This document shows, one piece after another, positions 1 through 13,549 of a stretch of DNA of 32,772 nt. A program made the position numbers and the translations under genes. Source of the DNA: Bifidobacteriaceae bacterium (GTDB lineage Bacteria > Actinomycetota > Actinomycetes > Actinomycetales > WQXJ01); assembly GCA_031255835.1 (NCBI GenBank), contig JAIRRT010000084.1:1-32772 (forward strand). The letters are read 5' to 3'. How positions within the stretch are numbered: the stretch's first letter is position 1; every line of letters starts with the position of its first letter. The notes under the pieces are model-generated. The model was given only the letters and a program-made list of their open reading frames with translations. It was not told the origin of the DNA and made no database searches.

Positions 1-264
1 GCCGGCGTTGTCGCCTTGTTCAGTGGCAGCACCGTGGCGGTCATGGCGGCAACCATGAACCGGCCAGTCGCTGTGCAGTCGGCTTGGCTCGTTGGGACTT
101 GGATCATCAAGACCCTCATGCTGCTGGCGGTTCTGGTGGTTGTTGATGCCTCTTCTGGCGTCAACCGGACCGTTCTTGGGGTGGGGATTCTGGTGGGGGT
201 GATCGGCTGTCTGGTCCTTGACACCCGTCTGGTCTTGAAGGCCCGGATTTCGCCAGGAGAGTAA
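1..264 (+). CDS. AtpI-like small membrane protein, 3' end (5' truncated by window)
   Basis: Frame 1 is open from the window start; hydrophobic helices, directly upstream of atpB in the position usual for atpI. Confidence 0.55.
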   Translation, partial: AGVVALFSGSTVAVMAATMNRPVAVQSAWLVGTWIIKTLMLLAVLVVVDASSGVNRTVLGVGILVGVIGCLVLDTRLVLKARISPGE

Positions 265-326
265 TCCTCACGCACTCCAACATCCCCGAACAGGAGTGAT
301 CGAAGAATACGACCTGTCCACGGTGG

Positions 327-340
327 GGGACCTTGGTCCC
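327..340. promoter_or_regulatory. Perfect inverted repeat GGGACC-TT-GGTCCC in the atpI-atpB leader, followed by TGCTAGACT (extended -10-like, 344-352)
   Basis: Read directly from sequence; promoter role is inference. Confidence 0.3.
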
Positions 341-441
341 TTCTGCTAGACTCGCGCAGTTCCCTGGGAATCAATAACTGTGAGTTGGCCGAGCAGCAGC
401 GCCAGCGCTCCTGACCGGACCGACGGCAAGGAGTTTGGCTC

Positions 442-2880
<2,439 letters not shown>

Positions 2881-2901
2881 CAAGAAAGGAACGTTGACAC
2901 C

Positions 2902-4530
2902 ATGGCCGAATTGACGATCCGCCCCGAGGCGGTCCGCTCGGCACTGCAGGAGTTTGTTGCCGACTATCAGGCGCCCAGTGCTCAGGCTGAGCAGGTGGGC
3001 CGGGTGACCCTGGCGGGTGACGGCATCGCACACGTGGAGGGACTGCCTGGGGCAATGGCCAACGAGCTGTTGGTCTTTGCCGACGGAACCCTTGGGTTGG
3101 CGCAGAACCTGGACGTGCGAGAGATCGGCGTGGTGGTGCTGGGCGAGTTTGCCGGCATTGAGGAGGGCCAGGAGGTCAAGCGGACTGGCGAGGTGCTGTC
3201 GGTGCCTGTTGGCGATGGCTACCTGGGCCGCGTTGTTGACCCGCTAGGCCAGCCGCTGGACGGGCTTGGCGAGGTGCCAAGCGAGGAGCGGCGGGCGCTG
3301 GAGCTGCAAGCCCCTACGGTCATGCAACGCCAATCAGTTCATGAGCCGCTGCAAACCGGTCTGAAGGCCATTGACGCGATGATTCCGATTGGGCGGGGGC
3401 AGCGCCAGCTGATCATTGGTGACCGCGGGACAGGCAAGACGGCCATCGCGACGGACACCATGATCAACCAGAAAGCCAACTGGGATTCGGGCGATCCGAA
3501 GCGTCAAGTCCGGTGCATCTATGTGGCGATTGGCCAAAAGGGCTCCACGATTGCCGGTGTGCGGGCGGCTTTGGCTGACGCTGGAGCTCTGGAATACACC
3601 ACCATCGTTGCGGCGCCGGCTTCAGATCCGGCCGGGTTCAAGTACCTGGCGCCCTACACCGGATCGGCAATTGGTCAGCACTGGATGTATCAGGGCAAGC
3701 ATGTCCTGATCGTGTTCGATGACCTGTCAAAGCAAGCCGAGGCCTACCGGGCAGTCTCGTTGTTGCTGCGCCGCCCACCGGGCCGCGAGGCGTATCCAGG
3801 CGATGTCTTCTACCTGCATTCGCGTTTGCTGGAGCGCTGCGCCAAGTTGTCCGATGAGATGGGCGGCGGCTCAATGACTGGCCTGCCGATCATCGAAACG
3901 AAAGCCAATGACGTCTCGGCATACATCCCGACCAACGTCATCTCCATCACCGACGGACAGATCTTCCTTCAGTCTGATCTGTTCAATGCCGATCAGCGCC
4001 CCGCCGTCGATGTCGGCATTTCTGTCTCCCGTGTTGGCGGGTCTGCGCAGGTCAAGGCTATGAAGAAGGTGGCCGGGACGCTGAAGATCGATCTGGCGCA
4101 ATACCGTTCGCTTGAGGCGTTTGCCATGTTCGCCTCGGATCTGGACGCTGCCTCCCGCCAGCAGTTGACCCGCGGCTCCCGGCTAATGGAGTTGCTCAAG
4201 CAGCCCCAGTATCAGCCGTATTCGGTGCCCCGCCAGGTTGTGTCCATCTGGACCGGCTCGCAAGGCTATCTGGACGATGTCCCGCTTGACGCCATCGCCC
4301 GGTACGAGGCGGAACTGCTCGAATACGTTGAACGGCACACCGACGTTATGGACGTCATCGGCGGGAGCGGGGACCTTTCTGAGGAAACGCTGGAGAAGCT
4401 GCGGGCGGCCGTTGAACGGTTCACCACCGAGTTCAAGGTGGCAAACGGGATTGCCACCGGCGAGCCGGAAACTGATGATTCAGAGGTGGACGTTTCGCAA
4501 GAACAGATCGTGGTGCGGAAGCGAGGCTGA
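2902..4530 (+). CDS. atpA: F1Fo ATP synthase subunit alpha
   Basis: Walker [34 protein letters not shown]; 542 aa. Confidence 0.98.
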   Translation: MAELTIRPEAVRSALQEFVADYQAPSAQAEQVGRVTLAGDGIAHVEGLPGAMANELLVFADGTLGLAQNLDVREIGVVVLGEFAGIEEGQEVKRTGEVLSVPVGDGYLGRVVDPLGQPLDGLGEVPSEERRALELQAPTVMQRQSVHEPLQTGLKAIDAMIPIGRGQRQLIIGDRGTGKTAIATDTMINQKANWDSGDPKRQVRCIYVAIGQKGSTIAGVRAALADAGALEYTTIVAAPASDPAGFKYLAPYTGSAIGQHWMYQGKHVLIVFDDLSKQAEAYRAVSLLLRRPPGREAYPGDVFYLHSRLLERCAKLSDEMGGGSMTGLPIIETKANDVSAYIPTNVISITDGQIFLQSDLFNADQRPAVDVGISVSRVGGSAQVKAMKKVAGTLKIDLAQYRSLEAFAMFASDLDAASRQQLTRGSRLMELLKQPQYQPYSVPRQVVSIWTGSQGYLDDVPLDAIARYEAELLEYVERHTDVMDVIGGSGDLSEETLEKLRAAVERFTTEFKVANGIATGEPETDDSEVDVSQEQIVVRKRG

Positions 4531-4533
4531 CAC

Positions 4534-5436
4534 GTGGCGGGATCGCAAAGGGCGTATCGGGCACGCATCGCCTCGACTTCGGCGCTGAAGAAGATCTTCA
4601 GGGCGATGGAACTCATCGCTGCCTCCCGTATTGGCAAAGCCAGGGACGCCGCTCACGCCTCCGAGCCCTACACAACCGCTTTGACCAGGGCAGTTTCAGC
4701 CGCGGCCAGCCATGTGGGGTCCGGGATAGACCACCCGCTGCTGTCTGAGCGGGATGACACATCCCGGGTTGCGATTCTGGTTCTGACCGCTGACCGCGGA
4801 ATGGCCGGAGCCTACAACGCCGGAGTTTTGCGGGAGACCGAACGGCTCATGGCGAGCCTGGCTGAGGAAGGCAAGACGCTCGATCTATATGTTGTGGGGC
4901 GCCGCGGCATCGGCTATTTCGACTTCCGAGGCGTGAATCTGGCGCAGACTTGGCAAGGTCAATCGGATGCACCTACGCCGGACTTGGCTGGGGAGCTGGC
5001 GGACGCGCTTTTGGAGCGCTTCACCGCTCCGGCCGGTCAAGGTGGCGTGCGTGAGATCCACGTTGTCTACAGCCATTTCCGCTCCATGGTTTCCCAAGTT
5101 CCCCGAGTCATCCGAATGCTGCCTCTAGAGGTAGTGGAAGGCGTTGTCGAGCCGACAGAGCTGTTCCCGCTGTATGAATTTGAGCCGAGCCCGCGGTTGG
5201 TGCTGGACGCACTGCTGCCGCGCTATATCCAGGCCCGGTTGTGGGACTGCCTGCTGCAAGCTGCCGCCAGCGAATTGGCGGCCCGCCAACAGGCAATGCA
5301 CACCGCGACAGACAATGCCGAGGATCTCATCCGCACCTACACACGCCTGGCCAACCAGGCAAGACAAGCCGAAATCACCCAGGAGATCTCGGAGATCGTT
5401 TCTGGAGCCGACGCCCTGGCTGGGGCGGGAAGCTGA
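4534..5436 (+). CDS. atpG: F1Fo ATP synthase subunit gamma
   Basis: N-terminal RARIAS...KKIFRAMELIAASRIGKA and operon position. Confidence 0.96.
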   Translation: MAGSQRAYRARIASTSALKKIFRAMELIAASRIGKARDAAHASEPYTTALTRAVSAAASHVGSGIDHPLLSERDDTSRVAILVLTADRGMAGAYNAGVLRETERLMASLAEEGKTLDLYVVGRRGIGYFDFRGVNLAQTWQGQSDAPTPDLAGELADALLERFTAPAGQGGVREIHVVYSHFRSMVSQVPRVIRMLPLEVVEGVVEPTELFPLYEFEPSPRLVLDALLPRYIQARLWDCLLQAAASELAARQQAMHTATDNAEDLIRTYTRLANQARQAEITQEISEIVSGADALAGAGS

Positions 5437-6990
<1,554 letters not shown>

Positions 6991-6998
6991 GCGGCGCC

Positions 6999-7277
6999 AT
7001 GGCTGAACGCAGTTTGCGAGTCGATGTTGTCGATAGGACCGCGCCGGTCTGGTCCGGTCCAGCCACCTTTGTCACCGTGCCGACCCCTGAGGGCTCAATC
7101 GGTGTGTATCCGCGTCACCAGCCCCTGCTGTCCGTGCTGGGTGAGGGAGAAGTCCGCATCCAATCCGGCGATGACGCCTGGCTCATAGTCCAGGTAAGCG
7201 GCGGTTTCGTCTCAGTCGATTCCGACGTGGTAACCGTGGTAACCGACACAGCCACCCTAGAACCCAACACCACCTGA
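6999..7277 (+). CDS. atpC: F1Fo ATP synthase subunit epsilon, short form
   Basis: 92 aa matching only the N-terminal beta-sandwich (VTVPTPEGSIGVYPRHQPLLSVLGEGEVRI). Confidence 0.92.
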   Translation: MAERSLRVDVVDRTAPVWSGPATFVTVPTPEGSIGVYPRHQPLLSVLGEGEVRIQSGDDAWLIVQVSGGFVSVDSDVVTVVTDTATLEPNTT

Positions 7278-7321
7278 CGGGGATCATCCCCAGAAGAACT
7301 CGGTGACCGTCTACAAAAGGC

Positions 7322-7337
7322 ATGCCGCCAGCGGCAT
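7322..7337. terminator. Short inverted repeat ATGCCG-CCAG-CGGCAT downstream of atpC
   Basis: Perfect 6-bp arms; no T-tract, so a weak call. Confidence 0.3.
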
Positions 7338-7574
7338 CGAACCCCCTACCCAACGCACGCACCACAACACGAACACCCAACCCTTGAACGCCATCGGCGG
7401 GAGGGCCACTGCGACAGGTGACCCCGACAACCGCAAGTGCTCAAAACGGGACGGAAAGCCGGAGGTGAAGTGAGGTTGTGGGCAGTTGCGGCGGTGACCT
7501 GGTGGGGGGTGGGGGCGGATTCGGGCTCGGGCCAGCTGACGGGGGTTTGGCTGGGGTCTGGGCCTCGGCGGGGC

Positions 7575-8363
7575 TCAGCAGCGGGAGTACAGATCGCGCA
7601 GGGCTTGGGCTATGGCTTGCGGGTTCTCCACTGGTGACAGATGTCCGGCATTCGGCACCACGGTCAGGTCCGCACCAGGGATCAGCTGCGCCATACGCTC
7701 GGCCACCTCGGGAGGGCTTAGCCGATCCTGCTCACCGACAATGACGCTGGCCGGGACGCGCAGTTGGCGCAGAGTCTGGGTCGAATCGCCGCGTGAGGCC
7801 ATGGCCGCTTGGGCCCATGCGATTGCTTCAGGATCGCCATCGGCTATCCAGCTGCGCACCTGATCGACAAGGTCCCGGCGGCTCGCCCGAGTGGTTGAGC
7901 CCAGCACCTTCTCTGCCATGCCGAGTACGGGGCCGGGCGAACCAGCGGCCAACACCTCACGGGCGGTGAGGTTGCGGGCTTGCTTGGTTGCGGCATCGTC
8001 GGGATCGGGTTTGGTGTCTATCAGGGCTAGCCCGGCAAGGCCCGCGGGATTCTGGCGAGCCATCGCCATGGCGACGTAGCCGCCCATCGAGACTCCGCCA
8101 ACAACCCAGCGGGCCGCACCCCAGGCGGTCAGGGCGTCAGTGATGGCCTGGGCGGCGGCGTCGAGACTTGGTTCAAGGCCCTGCGCGAGCCCCTCGCCAG
8201 GCAGATCGAACAGACAAACCGGCAGGTCAGACAGCAGATCCGCTACCGGACACCACATGCGATGGTCCAGTGGAAATGCGTGCAGCAGCACCAGCACCGG
8301 CTGGTCCGGCGCGACGGTGCCGCCACCGGCCAGGCTGCCGCGCGGCAGTACCTTCAGACCCAT
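7575..8363 (-). CDS. Alpha/beta fold hydrolase
   Basis: LLHAFPLDHRMW, nucleophile elbow GVSMGG, C-terminal GAGHLSPVE-like NAGHLSPVENP; start at ATG 8363 (MGLKVL). Confidence 0.9.
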   Translation of the reverse strand: MGLKVLPRGSLAGGGTVAPDQPVLVLLHAFPLDHRMWCPVADLLSDLPVCLFDLPGEGLAQGLEPSLDAAAQAITDALTAWGAARWVVGGVSMGGYVAMAMARQNPAGLAGLALIDTKPDPDDAATKQARNLTAREVLAAGSPGPVLGMAEKVLGSTTRASRRDLVDQVRSWIADGDPEAIAWAQAAMASRGDSTQTLRQLRVPASVIVGEQDRLSPPEVAERMAQLIPGADLTVVPNAGHLSPVENPQAIAQALRDLYSRC

Positions 8364-8590
8364 ATCAACCCCCACTTTCCTCGAGTCACCCCTTTGGTCC
8401 CCACCAGCGACCCTAGCCCACCAGGCAAAAGTGGTCATTTCGTCCTAAGCGGAATCTGTGGCGAGGGCGGGTCGTCTATCTCGGCAGGGGAGCGGAACGG
8501 GCGCGTGGTGCCGGCCCCGGCCACAGCGGAGATACGTTTCCAAGATGCCGCGCTAGGCGGGCGCGGGTCCCCCCTGTTGGGCAACGGCTG

Positions 8591-9325
8591 ATGTCGCCAT
8601 GGGAGAGTGAGGCGGGCATTATGGGGCGGCGGTTCGGAGGGACGGCGCTGGGCGTGGCTCTGGCCTTGACCTTTGCACCCAGCGCTGCTTGGGCCGAGGA
8701 TTACGAGCCAATCGACTGCTCCGAGGTCAAGTGCGTCGCGTTGACGTTCGATGACGGCCCTGGCCGCTACACCAAGCGCTACCTGAAGATCCTGCGCCGC
8801 CATGATGCGGTTGCGACGTTCTTCGTGATCGGCTCACAGGTATCGGGACACAAGTCCCTTGTGAAGAAGATGGCGGCCGAGGGCCACGAAATCGCCTCAC
8901 ACACCTGGAATCACCCTGCATTGACATCTCTGAGCGGCGCACAAATAGACAAACAACTCGAAAGAACTGCCCGCCGGATCGAAAAGGTAACAGGAGTGCG
9001 GCCGGCTCTGGTCCGTCCGCCATATGGCAGCATGAACGGGCGCGTGCTCAAAGCAATTGGTCGGTCGGGTGCCTCGGCGATTCTGTGGGACGTCGACACC
9101 CGCGATTGGGAGCACAGGTCGGCGTCGCGCGTGTTCAACCACGTCAAACGCGATACCCGCCGCGGCTCGATCATCCTGATGCATGACCTCCACAGAGCCT
9201 CAGCAGACGCCCTAGACCGCATAATCACCCACCTGGAGCGACGCGGCTTCACTCTTGTGACAGTCTCGGACATCCTGGGCGGACAACCTAAGGATGGCAA
9301 GGCGTATCACTCCGGGCTGAGGTGA
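8591..9325 (+). CDS. Secreted polysaccharide deacetylase (NodB homology domain)
   Basis: Signal peptide; LTFDDGPG, SHTWNHP, RPPYGS, WDVDTRDW, IILMHD; start could also be ATG 8621. Confidence 0.93.
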   Translation: MSPWESEAGIMGRRFGGTALGVALALTFAPSAAWAEDYEPIDCSEVKCVALTFDDGPGRYTKRYLKILRRHDAVATFFVIGSQVSGHKSLVKKMAAEGHEIASHTWNHPALTSLSGAQIDKQLERTARRIEKVTGVRPALVRPPYGSMNGRVLKAIGRSGASAILWDVDTRDWEHRSASRVFNHVKRDTRRGSIILMHDLHRASADALDRIITHLERRGFTLVTVSDILGGQPKDGKAYHSGLR

Positions 9326-9361
9326 GGCGGATGAGCCTGGAGTCCGGTAGCATTCGACGCC

Positions 9362-10057
9362 GTGCGCGCCGTCATCGCCCGCTGTTCCGTGGACTATTCC
9401 GGACGGCTGAATGCGCACCTCGCGCCAGCAGTGCGTCTGATCTTGGTCAAAGCCGACGGGTCGGTGCTGGTCCACGCCGATGGCGGCTCCTACAAGCCGC
9501 TCAACTGGATGTCTCCCCCCTGCAAGCTAACCGAAGGGCCGGCATCGTCAGCAGAATCCGCCGATGGCGTAACTTGCGTTTGGACGGTGCGGCACAACAA
9601 GTCAGAGGACACCTTGACAATCCGGATTCACGAACTGATTGCGGAAATGTCGCACGATCTTGGCGTGGACCCGGGACTGGTCAAGGACGGCGTCGAGGCG
9701 CACCTGCAGGAGCTGCTGGCCGATCAGATCGAGTTGCTGGGGCCGGGGCACAGGCTGGTTCGCAGGGAGTATCCGACGGCCATTGGACCGGTGGACATTG
9801 TTGCGCGCGATCCGTCCGGCGGGATGGTGGTGGTGGAGGTCAAACGGCGTGGCGAGATCGATGGCGTGGAGCAGCTGACCCGGTATCTCGACATCCTGCG
9901 GCGGGATCCAATGCTCGGCCAGCTCACTGGCGTGTTCGCTGCCCAAGAGATAAAACCGCAGGCCAAGGTGCTTGCCGAATCGCGCGGAATCCGTACGCTG
10001 AATCTCGATTACGCCGCGATGCGCGGCGCCGAGGATCCGACCGCGCGGCTGTTCTGA
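9362..10057 (+). CDS. nucS: Endonuclease NucS/EndoMS (mismatch-specific)
   Basis: N-term [50 protein letters not shown]; nuclease core [22 protein letters not shown]. Confidence 0.95.
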   Translation: MRAVIARCSVDYSGRLNAHLAPAVRLILVKADGSVLVHADGGSYKPLNWMSPPCKLTEGPASSAESADGVTCVWTVRHNKSEDTLTIRIHELIAEMSHDLGVDPGLVKDGVEAHLQELLADQIELLGPGHRLVRREYPTAIGPVDIVARDPSGGMVVVEVKRRGEIDGVEQLTRYLDILRRDPMLGQLTGVFAAQEIKPQAKVLAESRGIRTLNLDYAAMRGAEDPTARLF

Positions 10058-10076
10058 CGGGGGTGGTGAGCCAGCG

Positions 10077-10376
10077 ATGGGCAAGGGATCGCGCCGAGCG
10101 CGCCGGGCCGCCGAGGGGCACCGGCCGTTGGACGTTGAGCGAGCAAGGGGCGGTTTTCCGGTGCGCCAGGCAGGTGCGGACGGCGAGTGGATGGTGCGCG
10201 CCGCCGCCCCAGGTGACAAGACCTACATCTGTCCAGGTTGCGGCCAGCAGATCCCGCCTGGTGTTGCCAGCCTGGTGGTTTGGCAAGCCGATGGACTGCT
10301 TGGAGAGGCCGCCGCCATAGACGGGCGCCGCCACTGGCACCCCGCCTGCTGGCGGGAGCGTGCCCACCGCTTGTGA
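10077..10376 (+). CDS. Small actinobacterial protein with Cys/His Zn-binding-like motif
   Basis: CPGCGQQIPPG ... DGRRHWHPACW (CxxC...HxxC). Confidence 0.75.
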   Translation: MGKGSRRARRAAEGHRPLDVERARGGFPVRQAGADGEWMVRAAAPGDKTYICPGCGQQIPPGVASLVVWQADGLLGEAAAIDGRRHWHPACWRERAHRL

Positions 10377-10506
10377 CCCCCATGGTGGGGCGGGCCGGCC
10401 GGCGGCGCCGGGGTGAGGATTCGGGCCTTTGGTCCCGAACGGTGTAAGCTAGTACAAGCGCCCCGCGCGTCCCTGACTGACCAAATGGACACTATGAGGG
10501 GAAGTC

Positions 10507-11172
10507 GTGGCTGGTTATTCAGTAGTCGCTGTCAAGACAACCGGGTTCTTGCCCGAGGTCGGTGACAGAATTGTCGAGGTTGCCACCGTGCATCTCGACC
10601 CTGAGGGTGCCTTCGAATCGAGTTGGGACACCCTAATCAATCCGTGTCGTGACGTTGGTCCCATGTCCGTGCATGGACTGCGTACCGATGACGTGCAAGG
10701 CGCCCCCCGGTTCGATGAGATCGCAGGTCATCTGGCCTTCCGGCTGGCTGGCCGGGTCTTCACGGCCCACAACGCTGCCTTTGACCGCCGCTTCTTGGCG
10801 GCCGAGTTCGATTCTGCCGGCTGGGTAGTTCCACTGGCGTCAACCATCACCCTTTGCACCATGACCGAGGCACGAGCCACATGGTCCGGTGCTCCGCGCC
10901 GCCTTGGGGCTCTTTGCTCCATGCGCGGAGTCGAGGTGCTGCCGGGCAGGTCCGCCCTGGCCGATGCCCTGGCCGTGGCCGAGTTGGCGCGCCAACTCGT
11001 CAACGCCGCCAACACAGGCACCCGACACAACCGATCAGGCGCTTTGCCCTGGGCAGCCCAAGTCGAAGAGGCCACGCGTGTGCCGTGGCCCAGCATCCCG
11101 ATTGAGCCGTGTCCTCTGGCTTCAAGAAGTTCGCGCCCGGTTGCCGATCCATCGCTGCTGGTAGCAAGCTGA
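10507..11172 (+). CDS. DnaQ-like DEDDh exonuclease-fold protein, catalytic motifs apparently degenerate
   Basis: Fold landmarks (TTGF, VEVATVHLDPEG, HGLRTDDV, AHNAAFDRRFL, ALADALAVAEL) present, but DxE motif reads AVK and the His before ALADA reads S. Confidence 0.85.
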   Translation: MAGYSVVAVKTTGFLPEVGDRIVEVATVHLDPEGAFESSWDTLINPCRDVGPMSVHGLRTDDVQGAPRFDEIAGHLAFRLAGRVFTAHNAAFDRRFLAAEFDSAGWVVPLASTITLCTMTEARATWSGAPRRLGALCSMRGVEVLPGRSALADALAVAELARQLVNAANTGTRHNRSGALPWAAQVEEATRVPWPSIPIEPCPLASRSSRPVADPSLLVAS

Positions 11173-11273
11173 TTTGGCACTGATTTGCCCCTCGCGGCGC
11201 CTGTCGCGGTCAACATTTCTTGTTCGCTCTGGGAAGAATCACACCCCCCGCCCCGTCTAGCAATATGTACGTG

Positions 11274-11333
11274 GGCCCGGTCGGGGCCAGTGTGACCTAA
11301 TGGGGCGAAGGTCACACAAACCCCGCCCGGGCC
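11274..11333. terminator. 60-nt near-perfect hairpin between convergent genes (possible terminator or structured RNA)
   Basis: GGCCCGGTCGGGG/CCCCGCCCGGGCC (12 of 13 paired), 3x3 internal loop, GTGTGACC/GGTCACAC perfect, 12-nt loop; followed by TATTTC. Confidence 0.55.
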
Positions 11334-11398
11334 TATTTCATGCCTGCAGCCAGCGCGCCGACGCGCCGGCACAACTGGGCGTCGAGGGGTTAAAGCAA

Positions 11399-11430
11399 GG
11401 TGGGGGCCCGCCTTGCGACGGACCCCCACC
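11399..11430. terminator. Inverted repeat GGTGGGGG...CCCCCACC, probable terminator for the - strand coiled-coil operon
   Basis: 8-bp perfect stem plus 3 bp after a 1x1 mismatch; - strand continues TTGCTTTAA. Confidence 0.5.
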
Positions 11431-11571
11431 AACCACGGCGCTGCACTGGGGCGTTGTGCAGCTCCGAGCTCCTGATGATTGTCCTCACCTTAGTGAGGTT
11501 GCTCCAGGGAAGGATAGACCAATCGTAGTGGCAACCGAAAGACGTGGAGGCCACAAATCTGATCGAATTGG

Positions 11572-13473
11572 CTAGCGTCCGCGGGTTCGGCTCAGATCAC
11601 TGGCCACCAGGCGGCGCAAACGTGCCAGGTAGTGCTCCAGGGCAGAGCGGTTGCGTTCCAGCTGATCGACCTGTATGTGGGCCCGGGAGGTGACGCGCTC
11701 GGCCTCGGCTATGGCGTTGTCCATTGTGGCGGAGGAGTCGGCGTTGGCTGAGGCCAGGAGTTGATCGGCTTCCTCGCGGGCGGCCGCGAAGACGTGCTCT
11801 TGGTATTGCTCGGCGTGTTGGATCATGCGGTTGGCTTCTTCGCGGGCCTGGAGCAGACGGGCGGTGGCCTGGGCACGCCGCTCGGTTGGACCGATCAGAC
11901 GAGACTCGGCATCGGCGATTGACTTGGCGTTCCGGGTAGCGATCTGCGTGAGTGAACTCTCGACCTGTTGGGCGATCTGCCTCTCGACGGCCTCTTGGAA
12001 CTCACGTGCGGCGGCGATGACGGCCGTCGCCTGGGCGTAGGCCTGCTCCAGATGCGCTTTGGAATGGGCACGGCTCTCTGCCAGCAGCCTGGCGGCCCGG
12101 GTGCGGCCTTCTTCCAGCACGCCGCGGGCGTACTCCTCAGCCTCCGCGCGGACCTGCTCTGCATACTCCTGGGCCGCAGTCTTTGTGACAGTGGCCTTCT
12201 TGGAGGCGGCAGAGGCGACGGTGACTGCGTCAACCTCAGCGCGGGCACGTACGTCATTCGCGTACTCCAAGGCGTCCGAGCGGCGTTTGGAGGAATCGGC
12301 ATCGGCGGCTGAACGCTGGGTCTTGGCGAACTCTTCGGCGCGGGTGCGCTCTGTGCGCGACTCCTCTCCGGCCACAGAACGCTGGCGGGAGACATGCTCG
12401 GCTGATTCGTCTCTGACCTCGCGAGCGTAGCGATTTGCCTCAAGGAACAGAGTCTCGATCTCGGTGCGGGCGTCTTCCCTCAGCGCGGCAACCTCAGAAT
12501 CAACCGACCGCTTGACCGCGGCGAAGTGCTCGCGGGCAGCGCCCAGGGTCGCTGAAGTTTCAGTCTGGACCTGGTCCCGGATCAGTCCGGCGGCGGCATC
12601 GGCCTTGGATGTGACCCTGTCCACCTCGCGGCGCACCGAGCGGCGGATCCTGTCCGTGTCCTCGCGGGCACTGGTGAGCAGCGCGTCGATCTCGGCATCG
12701 GCGGTGGCCTGCTGGGTCTCGGCCTCGCGGCGGGCCGATTCAAGCGCGGCGTTGCCTTCCTCAATCGAAGCCTGACGAGTGGCCTCGGCCTGGGCTAGGG
12801 CGTCTGCCCGGATCGAGTTGGCTTGGGCCTCGGCATCGGTCACAAGCTGGGCGGCCTGGTCCCGGGCGGTGGCCACGGTGGCGTCCGCCGTGTTGCCGGT
12901 TTCGGCTCGCAGAGTCTCGATTTGCCGGTGGGTCATCGCCAGCAGCGACTCACGGTCCCGTAAAGCCCTGGCAGTCTCGCGCCGGGAGGTCTCCTCGGAT
13001 TCGGTTACCTGCGCCTCAGCGCTCTCGATCAGGTCTTCCAGGCGGCGCGCGACGTCGGCCTCAACCATGGCGGCGAAGTCCGCCGCTTGGCCCTTGCGCC
13101 TGCCTGGCACACGCCAGGAGGACTCTCGCAGTGAGGCGCGGGCCTCATCGAGTTGTTGCGCCAGACGATGGGCGTGGCCCTCCAGCCGTTCGATTTGGGC
13201 TTCCAGCCCGGCCAGTTCGCTGTGAGCAGAATCCGCCCCGTACCCAGGCTCACCGCCAAACCCAGGGCCAGCCTCCACGGCGAACCCAACACCATAGTCA
13301 CCGCCAAACTCAACCCCGCCAGGCCCATCGGCACCACGCCGGCTAGGCCGGGTACGGGTCTCCACAGTGGGTTGGTCAGACGCCTGTGGCACAGGCAATC
13401 GCGGCGCAGGAAGACCAGCGCCCGTCCCGAACGCCCCTGGTTCGGGACGTAGATCGGGATGCGGGTGGCTCAC
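11572..13473 (-). CDS. Long hendecad coiled-coil protein, Gly/Pro-rich N-terminus (Scy/FilP-like cytoskeletal candidate)
   Basis: 633 aa; 35 consecutive 11-residue units over residues 149-533; no DivIVA domain seen; GTG start. Confidence 0.85.
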   Translation of the reverse strand: MSHPHPDLRPEPGAFGTGAGLPAPRLPVPQASDQPTVETRTRPSRRGADGPGGVEFGGDYGVGFAVEAGPGFGGEPGYGADSAHSELAGLEAQIERLEGHAHRLAQQLDEARASLRESSWRVPGRRKGQAADFAAMVEADVARRLEDLIESAEAQVTESEETSRRETARALRDRESLLAMTHRQIETLRAETGNTADATVATARDQAAQLVTDAEAQANSIRADALAQAEATRQASIEEGNAALESARREAETQQATADAEIDALLTSAREDTDRIRRSVRREVDRVTSKADAAAGLIRDQVQTETSATLGAAREHFAAVKRSVDSEVAALREDARTEIETLFLEANRYAREVRDESAEHVSRQRSVAGEESRTERTRAEEFAKTQRSAADADSSKRRSDALEYANDVRARAEVDAVTVASAASKKATVTKTAAQEYAEQVRAEAEEYARGVLEEGRTRAARLLAESRAHSKAHLEQAYAQATAVIAAAREFQEAVERQIAQQVESSLTQIATRNAKSIADAESRLIGPTERRAQATARLLQAREEANRMIQHAEQYQEHVFAAAREEADQLLASANADSSATMDNAIAEAERVTSRAHIQVDQLERNRSALEHYLARLRRLVASDLSRTRGR

Positions 13474-13549
13474 CGGTTGCTCTCCGTGTTATCCAGGGTT
13501 GTATTCCGCATGATAAACACGCGGAGCCTCCACGTGCGTGAGACTCGCC

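Noticed and set aside
7322-7350. GGTTCGAT on the - strand as a tRNA T-loop
   Set aside because: Flanking 5-nt stems are not complementary and no acceptor, D or anticodon arms are visible
7437-7637. 66-aa ORF between atpC and the hydrolase
   Set aside because: Gly/Trp-rich translation without domain, overlaps the hydrolase 3' end; no support for coding
11290-11317. TGTGA...TCACA as a CRP-type operator
   Set aside because: Half-sites are 16 bp apart rather than the 6 bp expected, and sit inside a larger hairpin
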